This document shows, in pieces, positions 33,265-41,576 of a stretch of DNA of 64,000 nucleotides. Made by a program: the position numbers and the translations under genes. Within the stretch, counting starts at the first letter, position 1. Each line of letters begins with the position of its first letter. Below the pieces are notes generated by a model. The model saw only the letters and a program-made list of their open reading frames with translations, had not been told where the DNA came from and did not search any database. The stretch comes from an uncultured Dorea sp. (GTDB lineage: Bacteria > Bacillota_A > Clostridia > Lachnospirales > Lachnospiraceae), in contig CAJTRM010000009.1 in NCBI GenBank assembly GCA_910578865.1, positions 1 to 64,000 on the forward strand, read 5' to 3'.

Positions 33265-34191
33265 TTACCTTAGAAAATTCGTGGCAAGCTTCATAAAAGG
33301 ATTATATTCATATATCATATTCAAAACTGCATTCTCCCGGATCACCTCATAGATATCCCGCCCGATTGATGTGGTGTAAAGGAGCGTGACAATAATAAAC
33401 AGAACCCACACGATCACAAGCCCGCCTGCAATCCCCACGACTCCGCCTGCCAGACGATTGACAAATCCCAGCACCGGAAGGTCCGATACAATATCCAGCG
33501 CAAATACAATTGCCCGTATAATGATCGTTACCAACAGAAACGTACACAGGAATGCTACAATGTGTATAATGAGCCGGGAAAGGAATTCTCCGACATACTG
33601 CGGGAATGTCTCTACCCCCAGTTTCTCATATATTTCGCTATTATTATTGTCACTGAGAAGCGACTTGAAGATATCCGGCATCTCTGCCATTTCAATAGCC
33701 TTAACCTGCAGATCCTTCGGAATATCTGCGCCTTCCAGCGCCTCGTCCGCAGCATTTTCTGCCCCGGCCTTCTCATTTTGGTTCAGGCCGGCCAGCAGCT
33801 CCTTTGATATCCCGTATTCTGCAAGTTTCTCACTGTCTATCTCGCCATTCACTATATCTTCTATCTTAATTCCATATTCTGCAAGCTTCTCTTCACTGAC
33901 CCCGGCCGCCTTAAGCACCTTCCGCACCATATCCTCAGACAGGCCTCCTCCTTCCGTGACCTGCTCCGTTGCCGCATCCGCCATCGCAGCTACAACCTGG
34001 TCTTTGATCATTGTGTCCACCGGTGTCTTTTCAATAATCAGCTTTACCACAAAAGGGGTTGCAAAAAAGACGATCACCACCGTCAGCAAAGTTGCAGCCA
34101 GCGATACCGCAATCTTAATCGCACCTTTACACACGCCCACAATGATACAAATCAGAAAAATTGCTCCTATTGCTAATACTACCCAGTCCAT
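33265..34191 (-). CDS. CvpA-family membrane protein
   Basis: 308 residues. The first hydrophobic helices read WVVLAIGAIFLICIIVGVCK and IAVSLAATLLTVVIVFFATP; after a long soluble insert (about 55-190, with repeats of the AEYGI type) come further helices and VLGFVNRLAGGVVGIAGGLVI, the CvpA signature. The extra acidic insert is larger than in short CvpA proteins. ATG 34191 starts 10 bases after the DUF5711 gene. The role in envelope homeostasis is poorly known in Firmicutes. Confidence 0.82.
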   Translation of the reverse strand: MDWVVLAIGAIFLICIIVGVCKGAIKIAVSLAATLLTVVIVFFATPFVVKLIIEKTPVDTMIKDQVVAAMADAATEQVTEGGGLSEDMVRKVLKAAGVSEEKLAEYGIKIEDIVNGEIDSEKLAEYGISKELLAGLNQNEKAGAENAADEALEGADIPKDLQVKAIEMAEMPDIFKSLLSDNNNSEIYEKLGVETFPQYVGEFLSRLIIHIVAFLCTFLLVTIIIRAIVFALDIVSDLPVLGFVNRLAGGVVGIAGGLVIVWVLFIIVTLLYTTSIGRDIYEVIRENAVLNMIYEYNPFMKLATNFLR

Positions 34192-34200
34192 ATCTTCTCC

Positions 34201-35454
34201 TTATTTTACAAGCCGTATGCTTTCCATACCGTTTGCATTCATCACAATGTATTTATTTACTCCCATTACAGGAACTATTTCAAAAATTTCGTTATTCATT
34301 TCTCCCTCAAATTTTTTCACTCCGCTCCGCAGGAATATACTGCACTTCTTACCATCATACAATATCACCTGACTTCCGGATATCTTGGCATTTTTAAAAC
34401 TGCCCGTAAACTCCTTGGACATTACCTTTTTCCCTGCCGTATTGTAAAGACAAAGCTCATGCCCTTCCTTTCCTTCATTTTTCAAAATCATCCCTATGTA
34501 TTTTTCGTTATGAAACACACTCTGAATTTCCTTTTCAATCGTGACAGTCGTCACCTCTTCCGGCACTTCCTTCCCTTTAAACAAGGTAAGGCAGTTATCT
34601 CCCACCACTGCCGAAACCGACTGGTTTAAAAAGAAGCCTGTGACCGCTACACTGTTTTTATACTCCTTACTGGCCACTTCATGATCCGTCTGCTCTTCGC
34701 CTTTTTCACCAAAGTTGTAATAACCTACCCTGGATTCCAGCTTCCCTTCCTGCACACGGAGGTAGATCACCTGCATCACTGTAGCATCCGCTGAAATGGA
34801 TACATCCAGAGGATAGCCCGTCCCAACCAGAGATGCCTGATGTTCCACAAGGATATTGCCCGCAGTGTCATAACAGACAATGCTCGGTGCAGATTCATTT
34901 TTCAGGATCACGCTCACGATTCCCTGTTCAGATACCGAGAGCCTTTCAATAGGAAGTGTTGTCTGAATCTCGCCCTTAAGCCCGTCCTTCTGAAAGATCA
35001 TTATCGTATTGCCTCCTTTGTCTGCCACTGCGGCCGACATCTGATTAACATTCACAAAGGGACTTTTGATCTGACAGGGCTGGTTCCATTGTTCCTCTCC
35101 TTTTTGGTTCAGATAAGAAATACCGTCTCTGCTATATTTCAATACTCCCCCGGCAAATTCTTCATAACTGTTCTCTGACACCCCACTGATCTTATATGTA
35201 TCCGTAACCTGTGCCAGAGTATACGTCTGCAGATGTATAATAAGAAATACAGCGACAGCCGCCGCCAACACACATGCAATTCCTATCATAACTCTTCGCC
35301 TGAACTTTGATTTCTGTTCTTTTATCTGCCTTCCCAACTCCTCTTCAGACATATTCTGACTTCTTAATTCTGTCATCAAATCTTCAACAATTTTATCTGT
35401 AGTATCTCCCTGCGGTCTCACGACATGCAGGTGTCTGTTTTTTCGGTGTGCCAT
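34201..35454 (-). CDS. DUF5711-type membrane-anchored beta-propeller-like protein
   Basis: 417 residues. A charged cytoplasmic N-terminus with a Glu/Lys-rich helix is followed by one transmembrane helix (about 53-72, VMIGIACVLAAAVAVFLII) and an extracellular part of repeated beta blades (GGVLKYSRDGISYLNQKGEE, NTIMIFQKDG, SIVCYDTAGNIL). Such proteins are common in Lachnospiraceae between LysM and CvpA genes. No enzymatic residues seen; function unknown. Confidence 0.72.
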   Translation of the reverse strand: MAHRKNRHLHVVRPQGDTTDKIVEDLMTELRSQNMSEEELGRQIKEQKSKFRRRVMIGIACVLAAAVAVFLIIHLQTYTLAQVTDTYKISGVSENSYEEFAGGVLKYSRDGISYLNQKGEEQWNQPCQIKSPFVNVNQMSAAVADKGGNTIMIFQKDGLKGEIQTTLPIERLSVSEQGIVSVILKNESAPSIVCYDTAGNILVEHQASLVGTGYPLDVSISADATVMQVIYLRVQEGKLESRVGYYNFGEKGEEQTDHEVASKEYKNSVAVTGFFLNQSVSAVVGDNCLTLFKGKEVPEEVTTVTIEKEIQSVFHNEKYIGMILKNEGKEGHELCLYNTAGKKVMSKEFTGSFKNAKISGSQVILYDGKKCSIFLRSGVKKFEGEMNNEIFEIVPVMGVNKYIVMNANGMESIRLVK

Positions 35455-35504
35455 TCGTATTCCTTTCTGGTTGTCATTTGTGTACAGTATATCATATTTT
35501 TAGA

Positions 35505-36572
35505 TTAAGGTAATAATAATTTTTGCCCGATAAATATTAAGTTTCCGTCCGAAAGTCCGTTCATCTTACAGATAGCCTCTACATGCCCTGTATCTCCGTA
35601 CAGTTTAACACTGATCGTGTCAAGGGTATCCCCCTTCTGCACAATATAAAAATCATCATTCCCCAATTCCTCCTGAATGGTGGACGTCTCGGGTACGGTC
35701 CCTGCCGTCACGGCAGTTTCCTCCCCGGTTTCCCCGTCTATAAGGACTCCGTCCTGATAACGTTTCTCTTTTGCCTCAGCCTGTCCACTCCCTTCAGACG
35801 AACTCAAAGCCAGTGATAACGTCTCTAAAGTATTCTGTACCGATTCCATCTTGTCAAAGTTATTCATGGTTGAGATACCAATTGCCAGTACAACCACTAC
35901 AAGCAGTATGCTCATAGCATATACGAATCTGGAGTTCTGTCTCTGTTCTCTGTACTCCATCTTCTCCTTTACTGTACTACGAAAATCCTTTGCAGCTCGA
36001 TCCTCAACCACTTCACTGGGTGTAACGCCAATCATTTTACGTGTATTAATCATATAATTCTGCATAGAGGGATTTTTTTCATAATAAATGTAGTGTCCCC
36101 CCATCTGCATTAGTTCGCCGTATTTGTAGGCATAAAAAATCTCGTCTGACTCCAGAGCGTCACGCCATACAAACACAGTATGATCCTTTGCAAAGGATTT
36201 ATTGTGAATTCGATTGACCCCCTTATTAAGGCCCATGGGATGACCGGTCTCTATAAGCCCCCACCCCACCAGTTCCTGTTCAGGGAAAAATTCCTTTCTG
36301 TCTTCCTCCACCTTATCCCAGGTATCTTTCTTTATTATAATATCATTTCCGTTAACTTCCAGTTCCTTCATCCGGAGCGCACCTGATATGTACACTACGT
36401 TTTGTCCCTCCACAGACATAATTTCTCCTATAAGCGCCGCCCCAACCGGACTGTCAATGGCTTTTTGCCGCAATTGATTGAGATAGGTATCTACATAGTC
36501 CTCTACATATATCTTGGGCTCATCGCAGACATTTCCTATCTGCCTTACATTCTTTGGAAATTGTTTATCCAT
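35505..36572 (-). CDS. LysM-domain membrane protein
   Basis: 355 residues. An N-terminal cytoplasmic domain (about 1-215, VRQIGNVCDEPKIYVEDYVD and WGLIETGHPMGLNKGVN, which looks like a catalytically degenerate JAB/MPN-type fold) is followed by a transmembrane helix (FVYAMSILLVVVVLAIGIS) and an acidic extracellular linker. The C-terminal LysM (about 308-354, DDFYIVQKGDTLDTISVKLY, ending IFIGQKLLLP) binds peptidoglycan. Likely an envelope sensor or tether. Upstream of DUF5711 and CvpA in the same direction. Confidence 0.8.
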   Translation of the reverse strand: MDKQFPKNVRQIGNVCDEPKIYVEDYVDTYLNQLRQKAIDSPVGAALIGEIMSVEGQNVVYISGALRMKELEVNGNDIIIKKDTWDKVEEDRKEFFPEQELVGWGLIETGHPMGLNKGVNRIHNKSFAKDHTVFVWRDALESDEIFYAYKYGELMQMGGHYIYYEKNPSMQNYMINTRKMIGVTPSEVVEDRAAKDFRSTVKEKMEYREQRQNSRFVYAMSILLVVVVLAIGISTMNNFDKMESVQNTLETLSLALSSSEGSGQAEAKEKRYQDGVLIDGETGEETAVTAGTVPETSTIQEELGNDDFYIVQKGDTLDTISVKLYGDTGHVEAICKMNGLSDGNLIFIGQKLLLP

Positions 36573-36743
36573 ATAATCCTCACCTCTGCTTGCATATTTT
36601 TGATTATGATAGCATAGGTATCCTGCGTATTTTAGCAGTTCGTGGGGCTTGTCCTCAGAAGTTTACGGGGGGATTTTGGGATTTTCGACGGGGTACTTTA
36701 TGATGCGGCAGGAAAAAAGCAACAGGGTGCCGAAACTGTTAAA

Positions 36744-36781
36744 GCCGCAAATGCAACTGCACGCCCAGTTACATTTGCGGC
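36744..36781 (-). terminator. Terminator after the transketolase operon
   Basis: GCCGCAAATG-C-AACTG and CAGTT-A-CATTTGCGGC pair over 15 bp with one mismatch; on the minus strand TTTAACAGTTT follows. Confidence 0.75.
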
Positions 36782-36802
36782 CCTTACAGGTTCACGCACC
36801 AA

Positions 36803-37741
36803 TTATACGAATTCTTTCACCTTTTTATAGATACTGTCTGCATCCAGACCATATTTCTTAATCAGCTCACCGGCCGGCCCGGACTCGCCGAACATATCAT
36901 TTACACCGATCTTAAGAACCTTTGCCGGCGCTTTTTCAGCGACCACATCGCAGACCGCACTCCCAAGTCCTCCGATAATAGAATGCTCTTCTGCCGTCAC
37001 AATCTTCCCGGTCTTTGCTGCCGCTGCAATCACCGCTTCTTCATCCAGCGGTTTGATCGTATGCATATTAATGACCTCGGCGCTGATCCCGTCTGCCGCC
37101 AGCTTCTCTGCCGCTTCCAGAGACTCTGATACTGTAAGGCCCGTGGCAATAATCGTAACATCTGTCCCTTCTCTCAGCGTAATCGCCTTTCCGATTTCAA
37201 ATTTGTAGTCCGCGTGATCATTGATCACCGGAACCGCCGCCCTGCCAAAGCGCAGATATACAGGACCTACATGCTTATAAGCCGCCTCAACCGCCGCCTT
37301 TGCCTCAATATCATCAGAAGGGTTCAGTACCACCATCCCCGGGATTGTCCTCATAAGAGCAATATCCTCATTACACTGGTGGGTTGCTCCGTCCTCCCCG
37401 ACAGAGATACTTGCATGGGTCGCACCGATCTTTACATTTAACTTCGGATAACCCACAGAATTTCTGATCTGCTCAAATGCACGTCCTGCCGCAAACATTG
37501 CAAAAGAACTTGCAAACGGTACTTTTCCGGTAGCTGCAAGCCCTGCTGCCACGCCTACCATATTGCACTCTGCAATCCCACAGTCAATATGCCTCTCAGG
37601 AAACGCCTTTTTAAACGTGCCGGTCTTGGTTGCAGCCGCAAGATCCGCATCCAGTACAACAACATCCTCATACTTCTTTCCCAGTTCTACCAAAGCATTA
37701 CCGTAGCTTTCTCTTGTTGCGATTTTCTTTACTTCTGACAT
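36803..37741 (-). CDS. Transketolase, C-terminal subunit
   Basis: 312 residues forming the pyrimidine-binding and C-terminal domains of a split transketolase. VVLDADLAAATKTGTF, the catalytic-Glu region CGIAECNMVGVAAGLA and the DGATHQCNEDIALMRTIPGM block are visible. With the N-terminal subunit it transfers two-carbon units between pentose and hexose phosphates using thiamine diphosphate. Overlaps the N-terminal gene by 13 bases, so the two halves are made together. Confidence 0.92.
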   Translation of the reverse strand: MSEVKKIATRESYGNALVELGKKYEDVVVLDADLAAATKTGTFKKAFPERHIDCGIAECNMVGVAAGLAATGKVPFASSFAMFAAGRAFEQIRNSVGYPKLNVKIGATHASISVGEDGATHQCNEDIALMRTIPGMVVLNPSDDIEAKAAVEAAYKHVGPVYLRFGRAAVPVINDHADYKFEIGKAITLREGTDVTIIATGLTVSESLEAAEKLAADGISAEVINMHTIKPLDEEAVIAAAAKTGKIVTAEEHSIIGGLGSAVCDVVAEKAPAKVLKIGVNDMFGESGPAGELIKKYGLDADSIYKKVKEFV

Positions 37742-38565
37742 AATGCTTCACCTACCTTCTCTAAATCTGCCATTGCAGTTGCATACTGCTCGTCGTTAGG
37801 AGCTGCCCCATGCCAGGAAGCCTGATTCTCCATAAAGGACACATTCTTTCCTTTTACCGTCCTGGCAACGATCGCTGTCGGCTGTCCTTTCGTCTCTCTT
37901 GCCTCTTTAAAAGCTGCGTCAATCGCGTCAAAATCATGTCCGTCAATGTTGATCACATGGAAATTAAACGCCTCAAATTTCTTGTCAATCGGATACGGTG
38001 AATTCACTTCATCAACGGCGCCGTCAATCTGCAGGTTATTGTTGTCCACAATCACAACAAGATTATCCAGGTTCCTGTGCGCCGCAAGCATGGCAGCCTC
38101 CCACACCTGTCCTTCCTGAATCTCTCCGTCACCGAGAAGCGTATATACCCTGTAGGAATCACCGGATAATTTTGCAGAGATCGCCATGCCCACCGCCGCT
38201 GAAACACCCTGTCCCAGAGAACCGCTGGACATATCTACACCAGGGATGTGCTTCATATCCGGATGCCCCTGGAGGTAAGATCCTACCTTGCGAAGCGTTT
38301 TCAGATCTTCCACCGGGAAAAATCCCCGGTTTGCAAGAGTGGAATAATATCCGGGAGCCGTATGTCCTTTAGACAGCACGAAACGGTCCCGATCAGCCTT
38401 CTTCGGATCCGCCGGATCAATATTCATTTCCTCAAAAAAGAGGTATGTGTAAATATCTGCCGCTGAGAGGGATCCGCCCGGATGCCCGGATTTTGCACTG
38501 TGAACTGCCGTGACAATGCCTTTCCGGATCTCATTGGCTGTCTTCATTAAATCTAATTTGTTCAT
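37729..38565 (-). CDS. Transketolase, N-terminal subunit
   Basis: 278 residues from ATG 38565, where MNKLDLMKTANEIRKGIVTA is the normal family start; the five codons before it would come from the aldolase stop region. The thiamine diphosphate domain shows SAKSGHPGGSLSAADIYTYL, the GDGEIQEGQVWEAAMLAAH motif and DNNNLQIDGAV. Works as a heteromer with the C-terminal subunit. Confidence 0.92.
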   Translation of the reverse strand: MNKLDLMKTANEIRKGIVTAVHSAKSGHPGGSLSAADIYTYLFFEEMNIDPADPKKADRDRFVLSKGHTAPGYYSTLANRGFFPVEDLKTLRKVGSYLQGHPDMKHIPGVDMSSGSLGQGVSAAVGMAISAKLSGDSYRVYTLLGDGEIQEGQVWEAAMLAAHRNLDNLVVIVDNNNLQIDGAVDEVNSPYPIDKKFEAFNFHVINIDGHDFDAIDAAFKEARETKGQPTAIVARTVKGKNVSFMENQASWHGAAPNDEQYATAMADLEKVGEALCQK

Positions 38566-38579
38566 AGCGTCCTCCTTCA

Positions 38580-39233
38580 TTAATCTCCGAAAACTGCCCT
38601 GTAGTCAGCCTGGAATTTTTCGATACCTGCATCTGTCAGCGGATGCTTCGTCATCTGCTCGATCACCTTATACGGCACAGTCGCGATATGAGCGCCTGCG
38701 AGTGCACAGTCTGTTACATGGACAGGATGGCGTACACTGGCTGCGATGATCTCTGTCTCAATCCCTGCCACTTCAAAGATCTGTGCAATCTCTGCGATCA
38801 GGTCTGTACCTCTTACAGATATATCATCCAGACGGCCCAGGAACGGTGAAACGTATGTTGCCCCTGCTCTTGCTGCAAGCAGCGCCTGATTTGTAGTGAA
38901 GATCAGTGTCACATTAGTCTTGATCCCTTCTTTGGAAAGCTGGCGGCAAGCCTTTAATCCTTCTACCGTCATCGGAATCTTAACTACCATATTCGGATGA
39001 ATCTTCGCAATCTCTCTTCCTTCTGCGATCATTCCCTCTGCGTCAACCGTCGTAGCTTTCACTTCCCCGCTGATCGGCCCGTCTACGATAGACGCAATCT
39101 CTGCGATCACTTCTTCAAACACCTTTCCTTCTTTTGCAATCAGGGACGGATTTGTTGTTACACCGCAGATCACTCCCATATCGTTTGCCTTCCTGATGTC
39201 TTCAACATTGGCTGTGTCGATGAAAAATTTCAT
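38580..39233 (-). CDS. fsa: Fructose-6-phosphate aldolase / short transaldolase
   Basis: 217 residues, the size of the FSA/TalC branch. Catalytic Schiff-base Lys lies in GMVVKIPMT-like MVVKIPMTVEGLKA (near 85), with TNPSLIAKEGKVFEEV earlier and YVSPFLGRLDDIS later. It either cleaves fructose-6-phosphate or moves dihydroxyacetone units; next to transketolase a transaldolase role in the non-oxidative pentose phosphate route is likely. AAGGAGG precedes ATG 39233. First gene of the three-gene operon. Confidence 0.9.
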   Translation of the reverse strand: MKFFIDTANVEDIRKANDMGVICGVTTNPSLIAKEGKVFEEVIAEIASIVDGPISGEVKATTVDAEGMIAEGREIAKIHPNMVVKIPMTVEGLKACRQLSKEGIKTNVTLIFTTNQALLAARAGATYVSPFLGRLDDISVRGTDLIAEIAQIFEVAGIETEIIAASVRHPVHVTDCALAGAHIATVPYKVIEQMTKHPLTDAGIEKFQADYRAVFGD

Positions 39234-39295
39234 TTTTTAATCCTCCTTATAAAATGTGTGAATCCCTTCTCGACTTATTACTCTCGTATGTAAAA

Positions 39296-39347
39296 ATTAT
39301 AGCTTATGGCAGGAGTATCGGTCAATAGTGCATGTATTTATTAATAA
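39296..39347 (-). promoter_or_regulatory. fsa-transketolase promoter with upstream TTATTAATAA palindrome
   Basis: On the minus strand TTGACC (39325-39320), 18 bases, TATAAT (39301-39296). Upstream, TTATTAATAA at 39338-39347 is a perfect palindrome that recurs at 39424-39433, with a related TTTATTAATTGC between. These may be sites for the LacI-type regulator encoded just upstream. Confidence 0.65.
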
Positions 39348-39394
39348 TTATATTTGTTAATATTTTGAGTTTATTAATTGCACGCGTCCTGTAT

Positions 39395-39422
39395 CACTGT
39401 CAGGTCTTCCGGCCTAACAGTG
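39395..39422. other. Inverted repeat after lacI-type gene
   Basis: CACTGT-C-AGG and CCT-A-ACAGTG pair around TCTTCCGG. It lies about 30 bases past the regulator's stop. There is no T-run on the minus strand, so it is either a weak terminator or an operator. Confidence 0.45.
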
Positions 39423-39450
39423 TTTATTAATAATAATTTCTCAAAATGCA

Positions 39451-40569
39451 TTAATTATATTTTTTGTTCATTCTCCTTTTCCCGGACTGCCCCGGATAGG
39501 AGGTTGTGCCCCGTACAATAAGCTTCGGCTCATATTCCACATGATATGTACTGATTGGCTCAATATCCGTATATTTGGTATTGTGGGACATAATCTTTTT
39601 CATAATAATATCACAGGCATCCCGGCCTTTAAATATTACGAAATGTTCGATTGTCGTAAGGGCCACTTTATGCATACGGGCAAACAGCGTATTATCGCAT
39701 CCCATAACAGATATGTCCCCCGGAACCTTTAATTTTGCTTCATGAAGTGCATCCAGGATCCCGAATGCTATCATGTCGTTCAGCCCTACGATGGCAGTAA
39801 TATCCCTTGTTTCACTCAAAAGTTCCTTTGTAAGCTCATAACCGATCTTATATTCTGAATCTATATGGGCAATATCTGAATCAATCTCCTCTTTCGCAGC
39901 CTTGATGATCACATGATCCTTAATTCCGGCCTCTGCAAACTCCTTGAGAAATCCCTCTACTCTTTTAGAGCGTTGTTTCTGCCTTGTAGTAAGCGGCGGA
40001 GCAATATAGGCCACCTTCCTGTGCCCCAGCCCAAGAAGATGAGCGGCCATCATCCTGCCAAGCTTGGAATTATCAAGCTCTACCGCATCTACATTCAGTT
40101 TTTCATTCTGATTGTTGATGATGGCTACCGGGATCTGCCGGGAAATCTCCTCCACAAGCCCCATAAAACAGCGGCTGGGATTGCAGGTATAGATAATGCC
40201 GAGAGGCTTTAAGCCCCACATCATCCTGAGATACCTCTCCTCCATCTTAAGATCCCGCTGGGTATTGCACACAAACAAACCAAAGCCCTGCTCCTTTGCG
40301 CTGGACTCAATCCCCTGAAGAAGCATGACATAATACGGATTCGTCAGATTGGAACAGAACACCACCAGCAGCTTCTCTTTTCTGCCCCCTTTGCGGGCCT
40401 TCCTCTTCTGGGGCACATACCCCAATTCTTCCGCGGCACGTTCTACCTTCTCGATCGTCTCCTTTGAAAAAGAGACATTATATTTTTTGTTCAGTACCAT
40501 AGATACTGTGGACTGCGACACACCCGCCGCCCTTGCAATATCTGTGGAGGTTACTTTTTTCTTTCCCAA
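39451..40569 (-). CDS. LacI-family transcriptional regulator
   Basis: 372 residues. The HTH (KVTSTDIARAAGVSQSTVSM VLNKKYN) and hinge (RAAEELGYVPQ) precede a periplasmic-binding-type sensor domain (LLVVFCSNLTNPYYVMLLQG, GLNDMIAFGILDALHEA). The start is TTG 40569, directly after the recR stop, with AAGGA about 11 bases upstream inside recR. A basic stretch KRKARKGGRKEK links the HTH to the sensor. Adjacent to the fsa-transketolase promoter, which it probably controls along with itself. Confidence 0.9.
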   Translation of the reverse strand: MGKKKVTSTDIARAAGVSQSTVSMVLNKKYNVSFSKETIEKVERAAEELGYVPQKRKARKGGRKEKLLVVFCSNLTNPYYVMLLQGIESSAKEQGFGLFVCNTQRDLKMEERYLRMMWGLKPLGIIYTCNPSRCFMGLVEEISRQIPVAIINNQNEKLNVDAVELDNSKLGRMMAAHLLGLGHRKVAYIAPPLTTRQKQRSKRVEGFLKEFAEAGIKDHVIIKAAKEEIDSDIAHIDSEYKIGYELTKELLSETRDITAIVGLNDMIAFGILDALHEAKLKVPGDISVMGCDNTLFARMHKVALTTIEHFVIFKGRDACDIIMKKIMSHNTKYTDIEPISTYHVEYEPKLIVRGTTSYPGQSGKRRMNKKYN

Positions 40570-41166
40570 TTACAGCTGCGTCCTTCCTTCCAATGCCCGC
40601 AAAAGCGTAATTTCATCAATATACTCCAGATCTCCGCCCACAGGGACGCCGCTGGCTATACGGCTTACCTTCACCCCGATCGGTTTGATCAACTTGCTGA
40701 TATACATGGCCGTCGTCTCCCCTTCCAGGCTCGAGTTCGTGGCTATGATCACTTCATCTACATCCCCCTCCAGACGGGTGATCAGCTCCCTGAGCCTGAT
40801 ATCCTCCGGTCCGATCCCCAGCATAGGGGAGATTGCTCCGTGAAGTACATGGTATACGCCGCTGTATTTTCCCGTTTTTTCATAGGCTGCCAGATCCCGG
40901 GTATTCTCCACCACCATGATTGTTCTATGATCTCGGTTCAAATTGCTGCAGATCGGACAGACCTCCTGGTCTGTCAATGTGCAGCACTCTGTACAATATC
41001 TTACATTCTGCCTGGCCTCTACCATCGTGCCTGCCAGCCTCTTTACTTCTTCCTCCGGCATATGAATCAAGTGAAAAGCCAGCCTGGCCGCTGACTTTGT
41101 ACCTATGCCCGGAAGGCATGAAAGCTCTTCAATTAATCTGCTTATCTGGTTACTGTAGTAATCCAT
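40570..41166 (-). CDS. recR: Recombination mediator RecR
   Basis: 198 residues. HhH region LSCLPGIGTKSAARLAFHL at the N-terminus, zinc finger CTECCTLTDQEVCPIC (about 55-72), TOPRIM domain from IMVVENTRDLAAYEKTGKYS, and Walker-like C-terminal part. With RecF/RecO it loads RecA on gapped DNA. Follows ybaB and dnaX in the common Firmicute order. Confidence 0.95.
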   Translation of the reverse strand: MDYYSNQISRLIEELSCLPGIGTKSAARLAFHLIHMPEEEVKRLAGTMVEARQNVRYCTECCTLTDQEVCPICSNLNRDHRTIMVVENTRDLAAYEKTGKYSGVYHVLHGAISPMLGIGPEDIRLRELITRLEGDVDEVIIATNSSLEGETTAMYISKLIKPIGVKVSRIASGVPVGGDLEYIDEITLLRALEGRTQL

Positions 41167-41186
41167 CTCTTCAAATACTCCCTGAT

Positions 41187-41540
41187 CTAAAATAATCCGG
41201 GCATTGCTCCGCCCATTCCACCTGTAAACCTGGACATTGCACTTGCAGACTCTTCGTCCGCCTTATCAAGCGCCTCATTGATAGCGGCAACGATCAGATC
41301 CTCCAGCATTTCAACATCGTCCGGATCTACCGCCTCTTCGTCAAGCTTCAGACGAACCAGCTTTTTACTGCCGGACACTGTAGCCTCCACTGCACCTCCG
41401 CCGGCTGTGGCCGAGAATTCTTTTGTCTCCATCTCCTTTGCCTGCTCTTCCATCTGACGCTGCATTTTCTGCGCCTGTTTCATTAAATTTGCCATATTTC
41501 CCGGCATTGCTCCGCCCGGGAATCCTCCTCTTTTCGCCAT
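41187..41540 (-). CDS. YbaB/EbfC nucleoid-associated protein
   Basis: 117 residues. N-terminal MAKRGGFPGGAMPGNMANLM, then the QMEEQAKEMETKEFSATAGGG and VRLKLDEEAVDPDDVEMLED blocks of the YbaB family. The dimer binds DNA in a pincer fashion. Between dnaX and recR as in most Firmicutes; it is about 36 bases after dnaX. Confidence 0.93.
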   Translation of the reverse strand: MAKRGGFPGGAMPGNMANLMKQAQKMQRQMEEQAKEMETKEFSATAGGGAVEATVSGSKKLVRLKLDEEAVDPDDVEMLEDLIVAAINEALDKADEESASAMSRFTGGMGGAMPGLF

Positions 41541-41576
41541 GATCTGTGTCCTCCTGTTTTCCCCGGCAGAAGATGA

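Noticed and set aside
33386..34372. 328-codon plus-strand ORF opposite cvpA
   Set aside because: Ile/Ser/Thr-rich shadow of CvpA, running past both gene ends without RBS.
36600..36743. Possible small gene between the LysM gene and the transketolase terminator
   Set aside because: Plus-strand frames of 60-70 codons have no SD and overlap the terminator hairpin.
36803..38565. Split transketolase as a frameshifted single gene
   Set aside because: Two-subunit transketolases are normal in Firmicutes and the 13-base overlap with separate starts fits that arrangement.
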